The notes under the pieces are model-generated. The model made no database searches and was not told the DNA's origin. It was given only the letters and a program-made list of their open reading frames with translations. Below, piece after piece: positions 9,116-17,565 of a stretch of DNA of 64,000 bases; within the stretch, counting starts at the first letter, position 1; each line of letters starts with the position of its first letter. The stretch spans positions 744,001-808,000 of the forward strand of contig CAVYUP010000005.1 of NCBI GenBank assembly GCA_963771705.1, in the 5' to 3' direction. The stretch is from DATFVA01 sp963771705 (GTDB lineage Bacteria; Bacteroidota; Ignavibacteria; Ignavibacteriales; Ignavibacteriaceae). A program made the translations under genes and the position numbers.

Positions 9116-10369
9116 TTATCGTTCGATGCTCCTGATTATATCATTATGAAGTTCAGGTCTTATTTTTATGAGCTTATTATTTGTGCGTGAAGGGTACACG
9201 CGGTTCGTAAGGAACACAACAAAAAGCCTCCTTACGGGGTCCGTCCACACCGAAGTTCCTGTAAACCCAGTATGACCATACGATCTATCGCTGAACAAAC
9301 TTCCCGCGGACGAGCCTTCAGGCGACTTCATGTCCCAGCCAAGGGCTCTGCCGTTGGGCTGTCTTGTTAAAAACATACTAACCACAGCTGAATCAACAAT
9401 GCGTTTTCCTTCATACATACCCTTCTGAAGAAGCATCTGCAGCACTCTGGAAATATCGCCGGCAGTTGAAAACAAGCCCGCGTGGCCCGACACGCCGTTA
9501 AGAAGCGACGCTGTTTCATCGTGTACTTCACCTATTAAAAGCCTTTTCCTCCAGTAGTGATCGAACTCCGTGGGCGCGATCCTATGCCTGAGAGCTTCAG
9601 GAGGATTGTAGTAAGTATCTTTCATTCCCAGAGGCTTAAAGATATTCTCATTGCAGAAAACATCAAGTGATTTTCCCGTAACTTTTTCAATCACCTTTCC
9701 CAGGGTGATCATTCCGAGATCAGAGTAGAGGGTTTTTGTACCGGGAGGGTAAGCAGGCCGGGAAGCATAAATATCATCCAGCACCTGCTGAGGATCAGTA
9801 TAAAGCGCATAAAACTTTTTATATGCCGGGAGTCCGCTGTTATGCATCAGCAGATTTTTAATGGTGACATTTTCTTTTCCATTCTGCGCGAAGGCAGGAA
9901 TATATTTTGAGACCTTATCATTTATGCTGAAGAGTTTTCTATCGACGCAGATCATAGCAGCGGTGGCTGCAGCTATTACCTTCGTTAGAGAGGCAAGGTC
10001 GAAAATAGTATTAGTTGTAACTTCTGCAGAGCTGTCATTATAAGTTAGCCGGCCGAACGGTTTTTCGAAGATTATCTTTCCATCCTTCCACACAAGAAGC
10101 ACGGCGCCGGGAAAAGCGCTGTCATTTATAGAAGAATTTATCAACCTTTCGATGGTCCCAAAAGCGGGATTGCTGACCGTATCATTACGTGATTCACCTT
10201 TGAGTTTAATAGGGGAGAGAAGACCTGCTGTATCGATATCTGACGAGCCGCGGACGGCTTTGGTTGAATCAGTATTACCGGTGCCCGCAGAATTCCGTTC
10301 CGTCTGACCGCAGTTAAACCAGAGCATCCCTGTTATAAACAAACTAATAAGCAGGAGACTATTTTTCAT
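9116..10369 (-). CDS. Beta-lactamase-family serine hydrolase
   Basis: A 417-residue class C beta-lactamase/DD-peptidase-fold hydrolase. Seen: an N-terminal signal with FNC at Cys20 (non-canonical lipobox), Ser127-x-x-Lys130 in ASLTK, Tyr215 in YSDLG, and His366-Thr-Gly in the HTG motif. These supply the usual catalytic set. It overlaps the transporter gene by 11 bases upstream and abuts the GH3 gene downstream. This context suggests action on muropeptides or D-amino-acid bonds in the periplasm rather than antibiotic resistance, but activity is not shown. Confidence 0.88.
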   Translation of the reverse strand: MKNSLLLISLFITGMLWFNCGQTERNSAGTGNTDSTKAVRGSSDIDTAGLLSPIKLKGESRNDTVSNPAFGTIERLINSSINDSAFPGAVLLVWKDGKIIFEKPFGRLTYNDSSAEVTTNTIFDLASLTKVIAAATAAMICVDRKLFSINDKVSKYIPAFAQNGKENVTIKNLLMHNSGLPAYKKFYALYTDPQQVLDDIYASRPAYPPGTKTLYSDLGMITLGKVIEKVTGKSLDVFCNENIFKPLGMKDTYYNPPEALRHRIAPTEFDHYWRKRLLIGEVHDETASLLNGVSGHAGLFSTAGDISRVLQMLLQKGMYEGKRIVDSAVVSMFLTRQPNGRALGWDMKSPEGSSAGSLFSDRSYGHTGFTGTSVWTDPVRRLFVVFLTNRVYPSRTNNKLIKIRPELHNDIIRSIER

Positions 10370-11648
10370 TTATCTTTTTGCCGAAGCCGGGATCTATTTT
10401 AAGAAAATAAGTTATCACGAACGCGGGGAGAGTTGAGATGGTAACCCAGACGAAGAAATACTTATAACCGAGAAGCGACTGCATCCATCCGCTGATCATC
10501 CCCGGCACCATCATTCCGAGTGCCATTAGTCCTGTAGCGATTGCATAATGTGCTGTTTTATGATTTCCCTCAGAAATATAAATAAGAACAAGGAGGAACG
10601 CTGTAAATCCGAATCCATAGCCGAACTGCTCAAGCGCGACCATAATATTAACTATGAGCAGGCTGGAGTTCTGGGTAAAAGAAAGATAAACATAAACAAG
10701 ATCGGGGAGATTTATAGCGACAAGCATCCACCAGAGCCATGCCTTCAATCCTTTTCTTGCGGCGAGAAATCCTCCAAGGAGTCCCCCCAGCGTTAAAGCG
10801 ATTACCCCGACCGTACCATATATAAACCCAACGCTTTCGGTAGACAGAGCGAGGCCTCCCGCGTCTTTAGGATCGAGAAGGAAGGGGGAAGTAAGCTTAG
10901 CAAGCTGAGCCTCACCGAACCTATAGAATAATATGAAAAGGAGGATAACAACGATCTGATCTTTTTTGAAGAAAGTAACAAAAGTTTTTATAAACTCAGC
11001 GAGGATCGACTTTGCGTCGGCAGAAGCCGTGGGACCATCGGAAGCGGGAAAGGGGAGAATAAAGTTATGATATAGAAAAAGCAGAAAGAAGAGCACGCCG
11101 ATGGCTGTTAACGCTATCATCCAGGCCATAGGGATATCGCCAAGAGAAACCTCCAGATAGCCCGCGAAGATAACAAGGAGACCCTGTCCCGCTATCATGG
11201 CGAAGCGGTAAAAAGTGCTGCGGAAACCCACGAACCAGACCTGATGGTGTTTTGTAAGGCCCAGCATATAGAAACCATCGGCGGCAATATCGTGAGTAGC
11301 GGAGCTGAAAGCGACGAGCCAGAAGCAAAGGAGAGTAAGAACGAAGAATGAGGGCAGGGTGACGGTGAAAGCGATACCTCCGAGTCCGAGTGCGACTATA
11401 AGCTGCATAGCAACGATCCAGAAGCGCTTTGTCCTAAGAATGTCGACGAACGGACTCCACAGCGGCTTTATCACCCAGGGAAGGTACAGCAGGCTGGTAT
11501 ACACGGCAATGTCAGTATTTGATATACCCAGGCGTTTATACATAATGACAGACACAGTCATCACCATCACATAAGGGAGTCCCTCTGCGAAGTAAAGTGA
11601 CGGCACCCAGGTCCATCCGTTCCTGTATTCTTTTTTAGCTCTGCTCAT
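10359..11648 (-). CDS. AmpG-like MFS transporter
   Basis: A 429-residue major facilitator with about twelve hydrophobic helices. Its start (WTWVPSLYFAEGLPYVMVMT) and LPWVIKPLWSPFVDILRTKR loop resemble the AmpG muropeptide permease group. It overlaps the GlcNAc-kinase-like gene by ATGA (11645-11648) and the serine hydrolase by 11 bases, so all three are one transcript. Together with those neighbours, uptake of GlcNAc-anhydroMurNAc peptides or related sugars is the likeliest role; substrate is inferred from context. Confidence 0.85.
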   Translation of the reverse strand: MSRAKKEYRNGWTWVPSLYFAEGLPYVMVMTVSVIMYKRLGISNTDIAVYTSLLYLPWVIKPLWSPFVDILRTKRFWIVAMQLIVALGLGGIAFTVTLPSFFVLTLLCFWLVAFSSATHDIAADGFYMLGLTKHHQVWFVGFRSTFYRFAMIAGQGLLVIFAGYLEVSLGDIPMAWMIALTAIGVLFFLLFLYHNFILPFPASDGPTASADAKSILAEFIKTFVTFFKKDQIVVILLFILFYRFGEAQLAKLTSPFLLDPKDAGGLALSTESVGFIYGTVGVIALTLGGLLGGFLAARKGLKAWLWWMLVAINLPDLVYVYLSFTQNSSLLIVNIMVALEQFGYGFGFTAFLLVLIYISEGNHKTAHYAIATGLMALGMMVPGMISGWMQSLLGYKYFFVWVTISTLPAFVITYFLKIDPGFGKKINEK

Positions 11649-12571
11649 TCAGAATTGGATTTGAGGGACAATAAGTTCTTAGCCAGAATAACCGCGCCCA
11701 TTTCCGGCGGATGCTTCCGTACAGTAAGCTCCATTCCTTTTATCGCTCCGATCTTTTCTTTCATAAGCCGCGAATAGAAGTTATCATTTTCAACCAGCGA
11801 ACCGATCAATGCAAGCTTCAGCGGTTCCAGTTTAATCTTTTCCTTAATCGCTTTAACCTGTTCAACAAGATCCTCAGCTTCTTTCTCAAGAATTTCCTCT
11901 GCTTCTTTTATACTATCATCAGCGCATCTTATAGTGAATAAGGCAATCGACGCGGCATCGAAGCCGGGATTATGAACGAGACTGACAAGGTCATCTTCAT
12001 TATTTATATGAAAGATAGTTTTGAACCGATCGAACATTTCATCCGGACGATCTCTGACGTCGAGCATACCGGCTATTGTTCTAAGAGTTTTTACTCCTAT
12101 CGAGTAACCGCTTCCTTCATCACCGATGACCCTTCCGAAGCCGCCTGCACGATGTATACGGCCCGACTTATCCTTCCCGAAAATAACCGAACCAGTACCG
12201 GCGATAAGCACAGCGCCAGGCTGACCATCAAGAGCGCCTTCAAGAGCCGCGCGAGCGTCGCTTTCAACATAAATATCCGTGAAACCTTCAGGCAGCTTTT
12301 TAAGGAGCGACTCCTTAAGCATATCGGCGTGGAGCTTACGACCCGCACCGGAAATGCCTGCCATAATTATGAGGATATCGCCGAAAGAAGCGTCGAGTTT
12401 CGTTAGTCCTGATTTAACCAGCGAAACAATATTCGCTGCCGCCTTATCATTCCCTATAGAAAGGAAGTTAGCAGGACCGCCTGACAACAAAAGCACAGGT
12501 TTACCCGACTGATCAGCGAACACGCATTTTGTTTTAGTTCCGCCTCCATCAAGGCCCACAATAAAATTCAT
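11645..12571 (-). CDS. BadF/BadG-family ATPase, N-acetylglucosamine kinase-like
   Basis: A 308-residue ASKHA-fold kinase. Seen: the phosphate loop GLDGGGTKTKCVFAD at residues 5-19, GGPANFLSIG, GISGAGR, and the adenosine motif AGTGSVIFGK with GGFGRVIGDEGSGYSIG. The family includes GlcNAc/MurNAc kinases, and a sugar-kinase role fits the adjoining AmpG-like carrier and NagZ-like glycosidase. It is the first gene of the minus-strand operon, divergent from the PLP-enzyme gene; the promoter should lie in 12572-12704. Confidence 0.87.
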   Translation of the reverse strand: MNFIVGLDGGGTKTKCVFADQSGKPVLLLSGGPANFLSIGNDKAAANIVSLVKSGLTKLDASFGDILIIMAGISGAGRKLHADMLKESLLKKLPEGFTDIYVESDARAALEGALDGQPGAVLIAGTGSVIFGKDKSGRIHRAGGFGRVIGDEGSGYSIGVKTLRTIAGMLDVRDRPDEMFDRFKTIFHINNEDDLVSLVHNPGFDAASIALFTIRCADDSIKEAEEILEKEAEDLVEQVKAIKEKIKLEPLKLALIGSLVENDNFYSRLMKEKIGAIKGMELTVRKHPPEMGAVILAKNLLSLKSNSE

Positions 12572-12704
12572 CCGGTATATCCTGAGTTGTTCATCACTTC
12601 AAAGATAAGAAAAAGTGCAGATTATTGAAGGATGATTTCCCCTGCTAATGAGGCGGAAATTCATTATATTTTAGTGAAGAAAAAAAGATGAGGCGGAGAA
12701 AAGA

Positions 12705-14207
12705 ATGAGCAGTCTAGAGGAATATTTCAGGAAATTCCGTGAAAATACAATAGGGTACGATAAGACATTTACATCGCCTTACGGCGAGCAGAAGATAGTA
12801 TATGCCGACTGGATTGCAAGCGGGCGACTTTATGCCCCGATAGAGCATAAAATGTATGAAGATTTTGCCCCTCTTGTAGGGAATACACACTCGGAAGCCA
12901 GCATAACCGGCACCACAATGACTTTCGCTTATCACACCGCTCACGACATCATTAAGAAGCACTGCAGCGCGTCAAAAGACGATGTTATTATAACGGCCGG
13001 TTCAGGTATGACGGCACTCATTAATAAATTCCAGAGGATGCTGGGATTAAGAGTACCCGAGCAGCTTAAAGATTATCTAAAACTTCCCGAAGAACTTCGT
13101 CCCGTTGTTTTCATAACACATATGGAACATCACTCCAACCAGACATCGTGGCTGGAAACAATTGCGGATGTAGTTGTGATAGCCCCAGATGATGAAGGGT
13201 TGGTAGACTTCAGCGATTTCGAAAAGAAACTTGAAGAATATAAAAACCGCAAACTGAAAATAGGTTCATTTACCGCATGCTCTAACGTAACAGGAGTTGA
13301 AACACCTTATTACAGACTAGCGAGAATGATGCATGAGAACGGCGGCTACTGCTTTGTTGACTTTGCCTGTTCCGCACCCTATGCAGACATAAATATGCAT
13401 CCTGAAGATCCACTTGAAAAACTAGACGCGATATTCTTTTCTCCCCATAAATTTTTGGGAGGGCCGGGTACATCGGGGGTTATGATCTTCGATTCAAAAC
13501 TTTACAAGAACAAAGTACCGGACAATCCGGGCGGCGGTACAGTGGACTGGACCAATCCATGGGGACTGCATAAATTCGTGAACAACATCGAAGCGAGGGA
13601 GGACGGCGGAACGCCTGCTTTCCTGCAGACCATACGGGCGGCGTTTTGCATCAAATTAAAAGAAGAGATGGGAGTTAAGAACATAAGGGAGCGGGAAGAG
13701 GAGCTGGTAAGCATCGCGTTTCAGGAATTAAGGAAAATACCATCACTCCACATCCTTGCCGACAACATTGAAAACAGGCTGGGGGCAATATCATTTTATG
13801 CAGACGGCATTCATTACAATCTGATCGTGAAGCTGCTGAACGACCGCTTCGGCATACAGGTAAGGGGGGGATGTTCCTGCGCGGGAACGTACGGGCATTA
13901 TTTGCTGCATGTTAGTCCCGATCAGTCGCGCCTCATCACCGAAAAGATCGACACGGGAGATTTCTCAGACAAGCCCGGCTGGGTAAGGATGTCGGTTCAC
14001 CCCACCATGACAAACGAAGAGATACATTACATTGCCGATGCCATAAAACAGATAGTTGAAAACATCAACGAGTGGAAAAAAGATTATACTTATTCATCAC
14101 ACAACAACGAGTTTTACCACATCACCAAAAACGGGAAAGAAGAGGATGAGATAAGGAAATTGTTCACTATGGAAAGCAAGACCGAGGAGACGGAAAAAGC
14201 AACCTGA
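12705..14207 (+). CDS. Class V aminotransferase-fold PLP enzyme
   Basis: A 500-residue cytoplasmic PLP enzyme of the cysteine-desulfurase-like class V group. Seen: YADWIASGRLYAPIE, GNTHSEAS, HMEHHSNQTSW, and the PLP-binding SPHKFLGGPGTSG with Lys249. It also has RGGCSCAGTYGHYLL near the C terminus, at the position of the SufS/NifS active-site Cys region. It is about 100 residues longer than SufS. The start follows GAGGCGGAGAAAAGA. Substrate unknown; a cysteine desulfurase or selenocysteine-lyase-like activity is possible. The cytidylate-kinase-like gene follows by 45 bases. Confidence 0.85.
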   Translation: MSSLEEYFRKFRENTIGYDKTFTSPYGEQKIVYADWIASGRLYAPIEHKMYEDFAPLVGNTHSEASITGTTMTFAYHTAHDIIKKHCSASKDDVIITAGSGMTALINKFQRMLGLRVPEQLKDYLKLPEELRPVVFITHMEHHSNQTSWLETIADVVVIAPDDEGLVDFSDFEKKLEEYKNRKLKIGSFTACSNVTGVETPYYRLARMMHENGGYCFVDFACSAPYADINMHPEDPLEKLDAIFFSPHKFLGGPGTSGVMIFDSKLYKNKVPDNPGGGTVDWTNPWGLHKFVNNIEAREDGGTPAFLQTIRAAFCIKLKEEMGVKNIREREEELVSIAFQELRKIPSLHILADNIENRLGAISFYADGIHYNLIVKLLNDRFGIQVRGGCSCAGTYGHYLLHVSPDQSRLITEKIDTGDFSDKPGWVRMSVHPTMTNEEIHYIADAIKQIVENINEWKKDYTYSSHNNEFYHITKNGKEEDEIRKLFTMESKTEETEKAT

Positions 14208-14252
14208 CGGAGGAGCCCTTCAGTTCCTCTGCAGAAAGAAGGAGGGATTAAA

Positions 14253-14966
14253 ATGAGAGTAGCAGGCGTATACGAAAAATGCCGCATCTACATCGAATCG
14301 CACAGCACCCCGCTGCAGTCCAGACCAAAATTCCCCTGTATAACAATATCACGCCAGACGGGCACCCGTGCCGATATAATCGGCCACAAGCTTGTCGAGA
14401 TCCTGAACCGGTATTCAGGCGAGGAGAACACCGAGTGGACCTACTTCGACAAAAACCTTATAGAGAAGGTGGTAGAGGACCATCACCTGCCCTCGATACT
14501 ATCAAAGTATATGGATGAAGACAAGATATTCAACCTGAAGAATATGGTAAACGAAATACTGGGGAATCCTTCAGGATACACATTTGTAAGGCAGATGTCG
14601 GAGACGATCCTCCAGATAGCGAGGCTTGGCAAAGCCGTAATAATAGGAAGGGGAGGGAATGTAATTACCTTTAAGCTGCCCAACGCGTTTCACGTACGGC
14701 TGGTTGCACCACTCGAACTGAGGGCACGGCAAGCGCAGGAAGCCTACGAGCTTAATAACTTCCAGGACGCCCTCGATTTTGTAAAGAGAGAGGACGCATC
14801 GAGAAGGAATTATCTTAAGACATACTTCATGAAGGACATCGAAGATCCGTTATTATATCATCTGGTTGTGAATACCTCCGCACTAAGCTATGATGAATCC
14901 GCTGAACTCATTGCCGGCTCGGTGGTACGCAGGTTCCGTGAGCTTTACTATAATTCGACTATCTGA
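14253..14966 (+). CDS. Cytidylate-kinase-like family protein
   Basis: A 237-residue P-loop-kinase relative of the cytidylate kinase-like family. Seen: PCITISRQTGTRADIIGHKLVEIL where the NMP-kinase P-loop is replaced by SRQTGTRA, typical of this family; YFDKNLIEKV; and GKAVIIGRGGNVI followed by FHVRLVAPLELRARQ. The start has GAAGGAGGGATTAAA upstream. It probably shares a transcript with the PLP-enzyme gene. The physiological substrate is unknown. Confidence 0.85.
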   Translation: MRVAGVYEKCRIYIESHSTPLQSRPKFPCITISRQTGTRADIIGHKLVEILNRYSGEENTEWTYFDKNLIEKVVEDHHLPSILSKYMDEDKIFNLKNMVNEILGNPSGYTFVRQMSETILQIARLGKAVIIGRGGNVITFKLPNAFHVRLVAPLELRARQAQEAYELNNFQDALDFVKREDASRRNYLKTYFMKDIEDPLLYHLVVNTSALSYDESAELIAGSVVRRFRELYYNSTI

Positions 14967-15089
14967 AGAGGTAATAAAATCTGGTCGCAGGGGCACAGTA
15001 TCTCCATTACAAGATACTGAGGGAATTACTGTTGTTTATAAAGTCCTTATTTTTTAGATGTCAATAATAACTTTATTTAAAGGGGAGTT

Positions 15090-15167
15090 ATGGGAACTTT
15101 TAGTAAGGTACAATTCAAAAGCAATTTCCTGCTTCAAATCCGAAAAAAGATGATGCTCATAAGATAA
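15090..15167 (+). CDS. Possible 25-aa leader ORF
   Basis: ATG 15090 has a near-ideal AAAGGGGAGTT ribosome site. The frame (MGTFSKVQFKSNFLLQIRKK...) ends at TAA 15165-15167, overlapping the next ATG as TAATG. This could be a leader peptide coupling translation of the following lipoprotein, or chance. Confidence 0.35.
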   Translation: MGTFSKVQFKSNFLLQIRKKMMLIR

Positions 15168-15536
15168 TGAAGGAAGTACAGATGAAACAATATCTTTTTC
15201 TAATCATCATAGCTCTTGCCCTAACAGGCTGCAGTAATTCAACAGAGCCGGAAGATTCAGACGAGTTGAGATTAATTTTGACAGCCGACAAGTACACAGG
15301 GAGCGCACCTCTTACAGTCCGATTCTTGGCAAAAATTGCAGGGAGTACTGATGGAATTTCAGGAAAATATTCCCTATGCTATTCCTGATACCTCTCAGCC
15401 GTTAAGAGCGGAGTGGAGCTATGAAAACACCTACAATGTTAGAAGCGAATACAAGTTGGTGCTGCTATACCAGGGAACAAAGGATAGCCATGGCTTTGAG
15501 CTATGGTCGGACACCCTGGTAATCAAAGTGAATTAA
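15167..15536 (+). pseudogene. Small PKD-like lipoprotein gene with a frameshift
   Basis: The first frame gives a lipoprotein start (MKQYLFLIIIALALTGCSNS from ATG 15182, with an in-frame ATG at 15167 and AAGGAAG between them). A PKD-like beginning ADKYTGSAPLTVRFLAKI follows, and the frame closes at 15386-15388. The +1 frame continues with ENIPYAIPDTSQPLRAEWSY...DTLVIKVN to 15536. Joined near 15360-15385 the two make one ordinary lipoprotein of about 118 residues. A single-base change (mutation or sequencing error, for example in AAAATATTCCC) would explain this. Confidence 0.65.
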
Positions 15537-15743
15537 ATAATATGGCCCGATTGACATAGTTATCTTTTTCATTTTATATCTTTTATAAATTCATCGGTAG
15601 CATAACTTATAATCGAATGGATGTTGTCATAAAACTGTAAAAAATGAACCCTTTCATTTTACTGAGCAATAGTAACTTTTATATACTCATAAAATCCTAT
15701 ATTTAGGAATACTATGTTTCTTTAAGAAATTTGAATTTAACTT

Positions 15744-16208
15744 ATGAATCATCAAACCGAAAAAATACAGAAGGCGATACTGCTTGAAATGCTTGAGCAA
15801 AATAAATTCACCAGTTCTTTCAGCCTTAATCAAATAAATTCAGAAAATGTAAATTTTCGATTAAATGAAAAAACTGCTTCTGTAGGATTTATCTACAGGC
15901 ATATCGGCGAAACAACGAATACATTCTGTCAGTTTTTGGGAATTAAAGCGGATATAGTAAATACAACCCTCGCACAAACCGATACGGGAAAGAAATATGA
16001 TATTGAGACAAGCCGGGCACAAGTTAAACAAGGGTACCTGACGCTCGAAAGGCTGATAAATGAAACAAATGACGAAGACTGGCTTGAAAAAGTTGAAACC
16101 CCTTTCTTTGGAACCATCACAAAAATTCGTCTTTTTGCGCATACCCTATTCCACATTTCACATCATTGCGGACAAATTTCATCTGCGATAGCTAAAGGGA
16201 AAAAATGA
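15744..16208 (+). CDS. DinB-family protein
   Basis: A 154-residue four-helix-bundle DinB/YfiT-type protein. Seen: a first metal-ligand candidate in VGFIYRHIGETT and the HTLFHISHHCGQI motif near residues 136-148 with the HxxxH spacing that binds a divalent metal. Members include thiol-dependent transferases as well as proteins of unknown role, so the reaction is open. The next tiny frame starts in its stop codon (ATGA). Confidence 0.85.
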   Translation: MNHQTEKIQKAILLEMLEQNKFTSSFSLNQINSENVNFRLNEKTASVGFIYRHIGETTNTFCQFLGIKADIVNTTLAQTDTGKKYDIETSRAQVKQGYLTLERLINETNDEDWLEKVETPFFGTITKIRLFAHTLFHISHHCGQISSAIAKGKK

Positions 16209-16313
16209 ATAAAGAATATTCAAACTTAATTGGAATGACCCGCGGGATTAAGTATACTGTCCCCGGAATATGATTTTGAATATGAACAAGAGAAAAGGGA
16301 AAAGCAGATTTGA
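16205..16313 (+). pseudogene. Possible frameshifted 35-aa gene
   Basis: ATG 16205 overlaps the DinB stop (ATGA) and opens MNKEYSNLIGMTRGIKYTVP before a stop at 16271. A second frame entered at the CCCC run (16261-16264) reads PEYDFEYEQEKREKQI to TGA 16311-16313. The two halves look like one short acidic protein split by a one-base indel. The evidence is composition and position only. Confidence 0.3.
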
Positions 16314-16425
16314 CACCAATCGAACCAATTGTAAAATAGTATCATCATTTGATACGAATCTTATTTTATTCTTATTTAGCTTTGCCTTAAAATTTGCTTT
16401 TTTATTTGAATAAGGGATTTCGATA

Positions 16426-17565
16426 ATGGGAATAAAGTTCATTCATTTTTCTGACAGCCATCTGGGTTTTTCAGATCTGGATCTATTAGACGGCAACGGC
16501 AGCAATATCAGGGAGGAAGACGTCTATACTTCATTTGCCTCAATTGTTGATTATATCCTTAAGGAAAAACCCGATTTTGTTATTCACTCTGGCGATATTT
16601 TTCATAGATCGTCTCCGCCGAATAAAACATTAATTAATGCAGCAAAGCAGATACAGCGAATTACTTCCGCAGGAATCCCATTATATTTAATAGCGGGAAA
16701 TCACGACTATCCTAAATCTGTTTTTACCACGCCCATTCACGATCTTTATTCAGCAATTCCGGAGTGCAATATATTTTTTAATGAAAAGTATGAGGTGATT
16801 GAAACAGGGAAGTACATAATTCACGCATTGCCTCATATCAATAGTGAATCAAAATATCAGGCTGAAGTTTCCCGGATAAAAGTTTCAGACAGATCAAAAC
16901 CTAACATCTTAATGATGCATGTTTCAATGCCATCATTTCTGATGAATGAATACGGGGAAAGGGTTTTCCCAATCGAATCCGTACCTGTATTAAAAGAATT
17001 TGATTATGTAGCGCTTGGTCACTGGCATAGATTTAATCATCTGAGCAAGTACGGGAATGTTTTTTACAGCGGCTCGTCGGAAGTATTCTCAGACAGGGAG
17101 ACGGGTTATGAGAAAGGTTTAGCAAAAGTGGTTATCGATAGTGAGGTACAGGTAGAATTTGTTTCTATACCAACCCGCTTTTATAAAACAATTAAAATCA
17201 GTGAGTGTTCATCAAAGGAAAAGAATCATATACTTAAAGAAATTCGGGATAAGGTAAAAAATGAAAAAATTGCGGGAGGGATTTTTACTATTCAATTGCG
17301 GGAGCTAAGTCCGCTGCAGGTATTTGAAATTTCGAAGACTGAGTTAAACGAAATATTTAAGGGGGCATTATGTTTCAATATATCGAAGACAGTTAAAGGT
17401 AGCAATCAAAAATTTGAATATGACAGTGAATCATTTAACCTGAATGAGCAACTGAATGAGGATCTTAAGGAAAATTTTAAAGAGAGAGAGGAATACACCA
17501 AAGTATTTAACCTGACTCAAAGGCTGCTAAACGAAATTGAGGAGGAAGAGGCAAATGCAGATTAA
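16426..17565 (+). CDS. sbcD: SbcD/Mre11-type exonuclease subunit
   Basis: A 379-residue metallophosphoesterase, the nuclease partner of SbcC/Rad50 in processing DNA ends and hairpins. All metal-binding motifs are visible: SDSHLGF (Asp10, His12), HSGDIFH, AGNHDYP, the MMHVSM His and GHWH near residue 197. A capping domain follows. It overlaps the SbcC-like gene by 11 bases, which supports coupled synthesis of the complex. Confidence 0.92.
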   Translation: MGIKFIHFSDSHLGFSDLDLLDGNGSNIREEDVYTSFASIVDYILKEKPDFVIHSGDIFHRSSPPNKTLINAAKQIQRITSAGIPLYLIAGNHDYPKSVFTTPIHDLYSAIPECNIFFNEKYEVIETGKYIIHALPHINSESKYQAEVSRIKVSDRSKPNILMMHVSMPSFLMNEYGERVFPIESVPVLKEFDYVALGHWHRFNHLSKYGNVFYSGSSEVFSDRETGYEKGLAKVVIDSEVQVEFVSIPTRFYKTIKISECSSKEKNHILKEIRDKVKNEKIAGGIFTIQLRELSPLQVFEISKTELNEIFKGALCFNISKTVKGSNQKFEYDSESFNLNEQLNEDLKENFKEREEYTKVFNLTQRLLNEIEEEEANAD

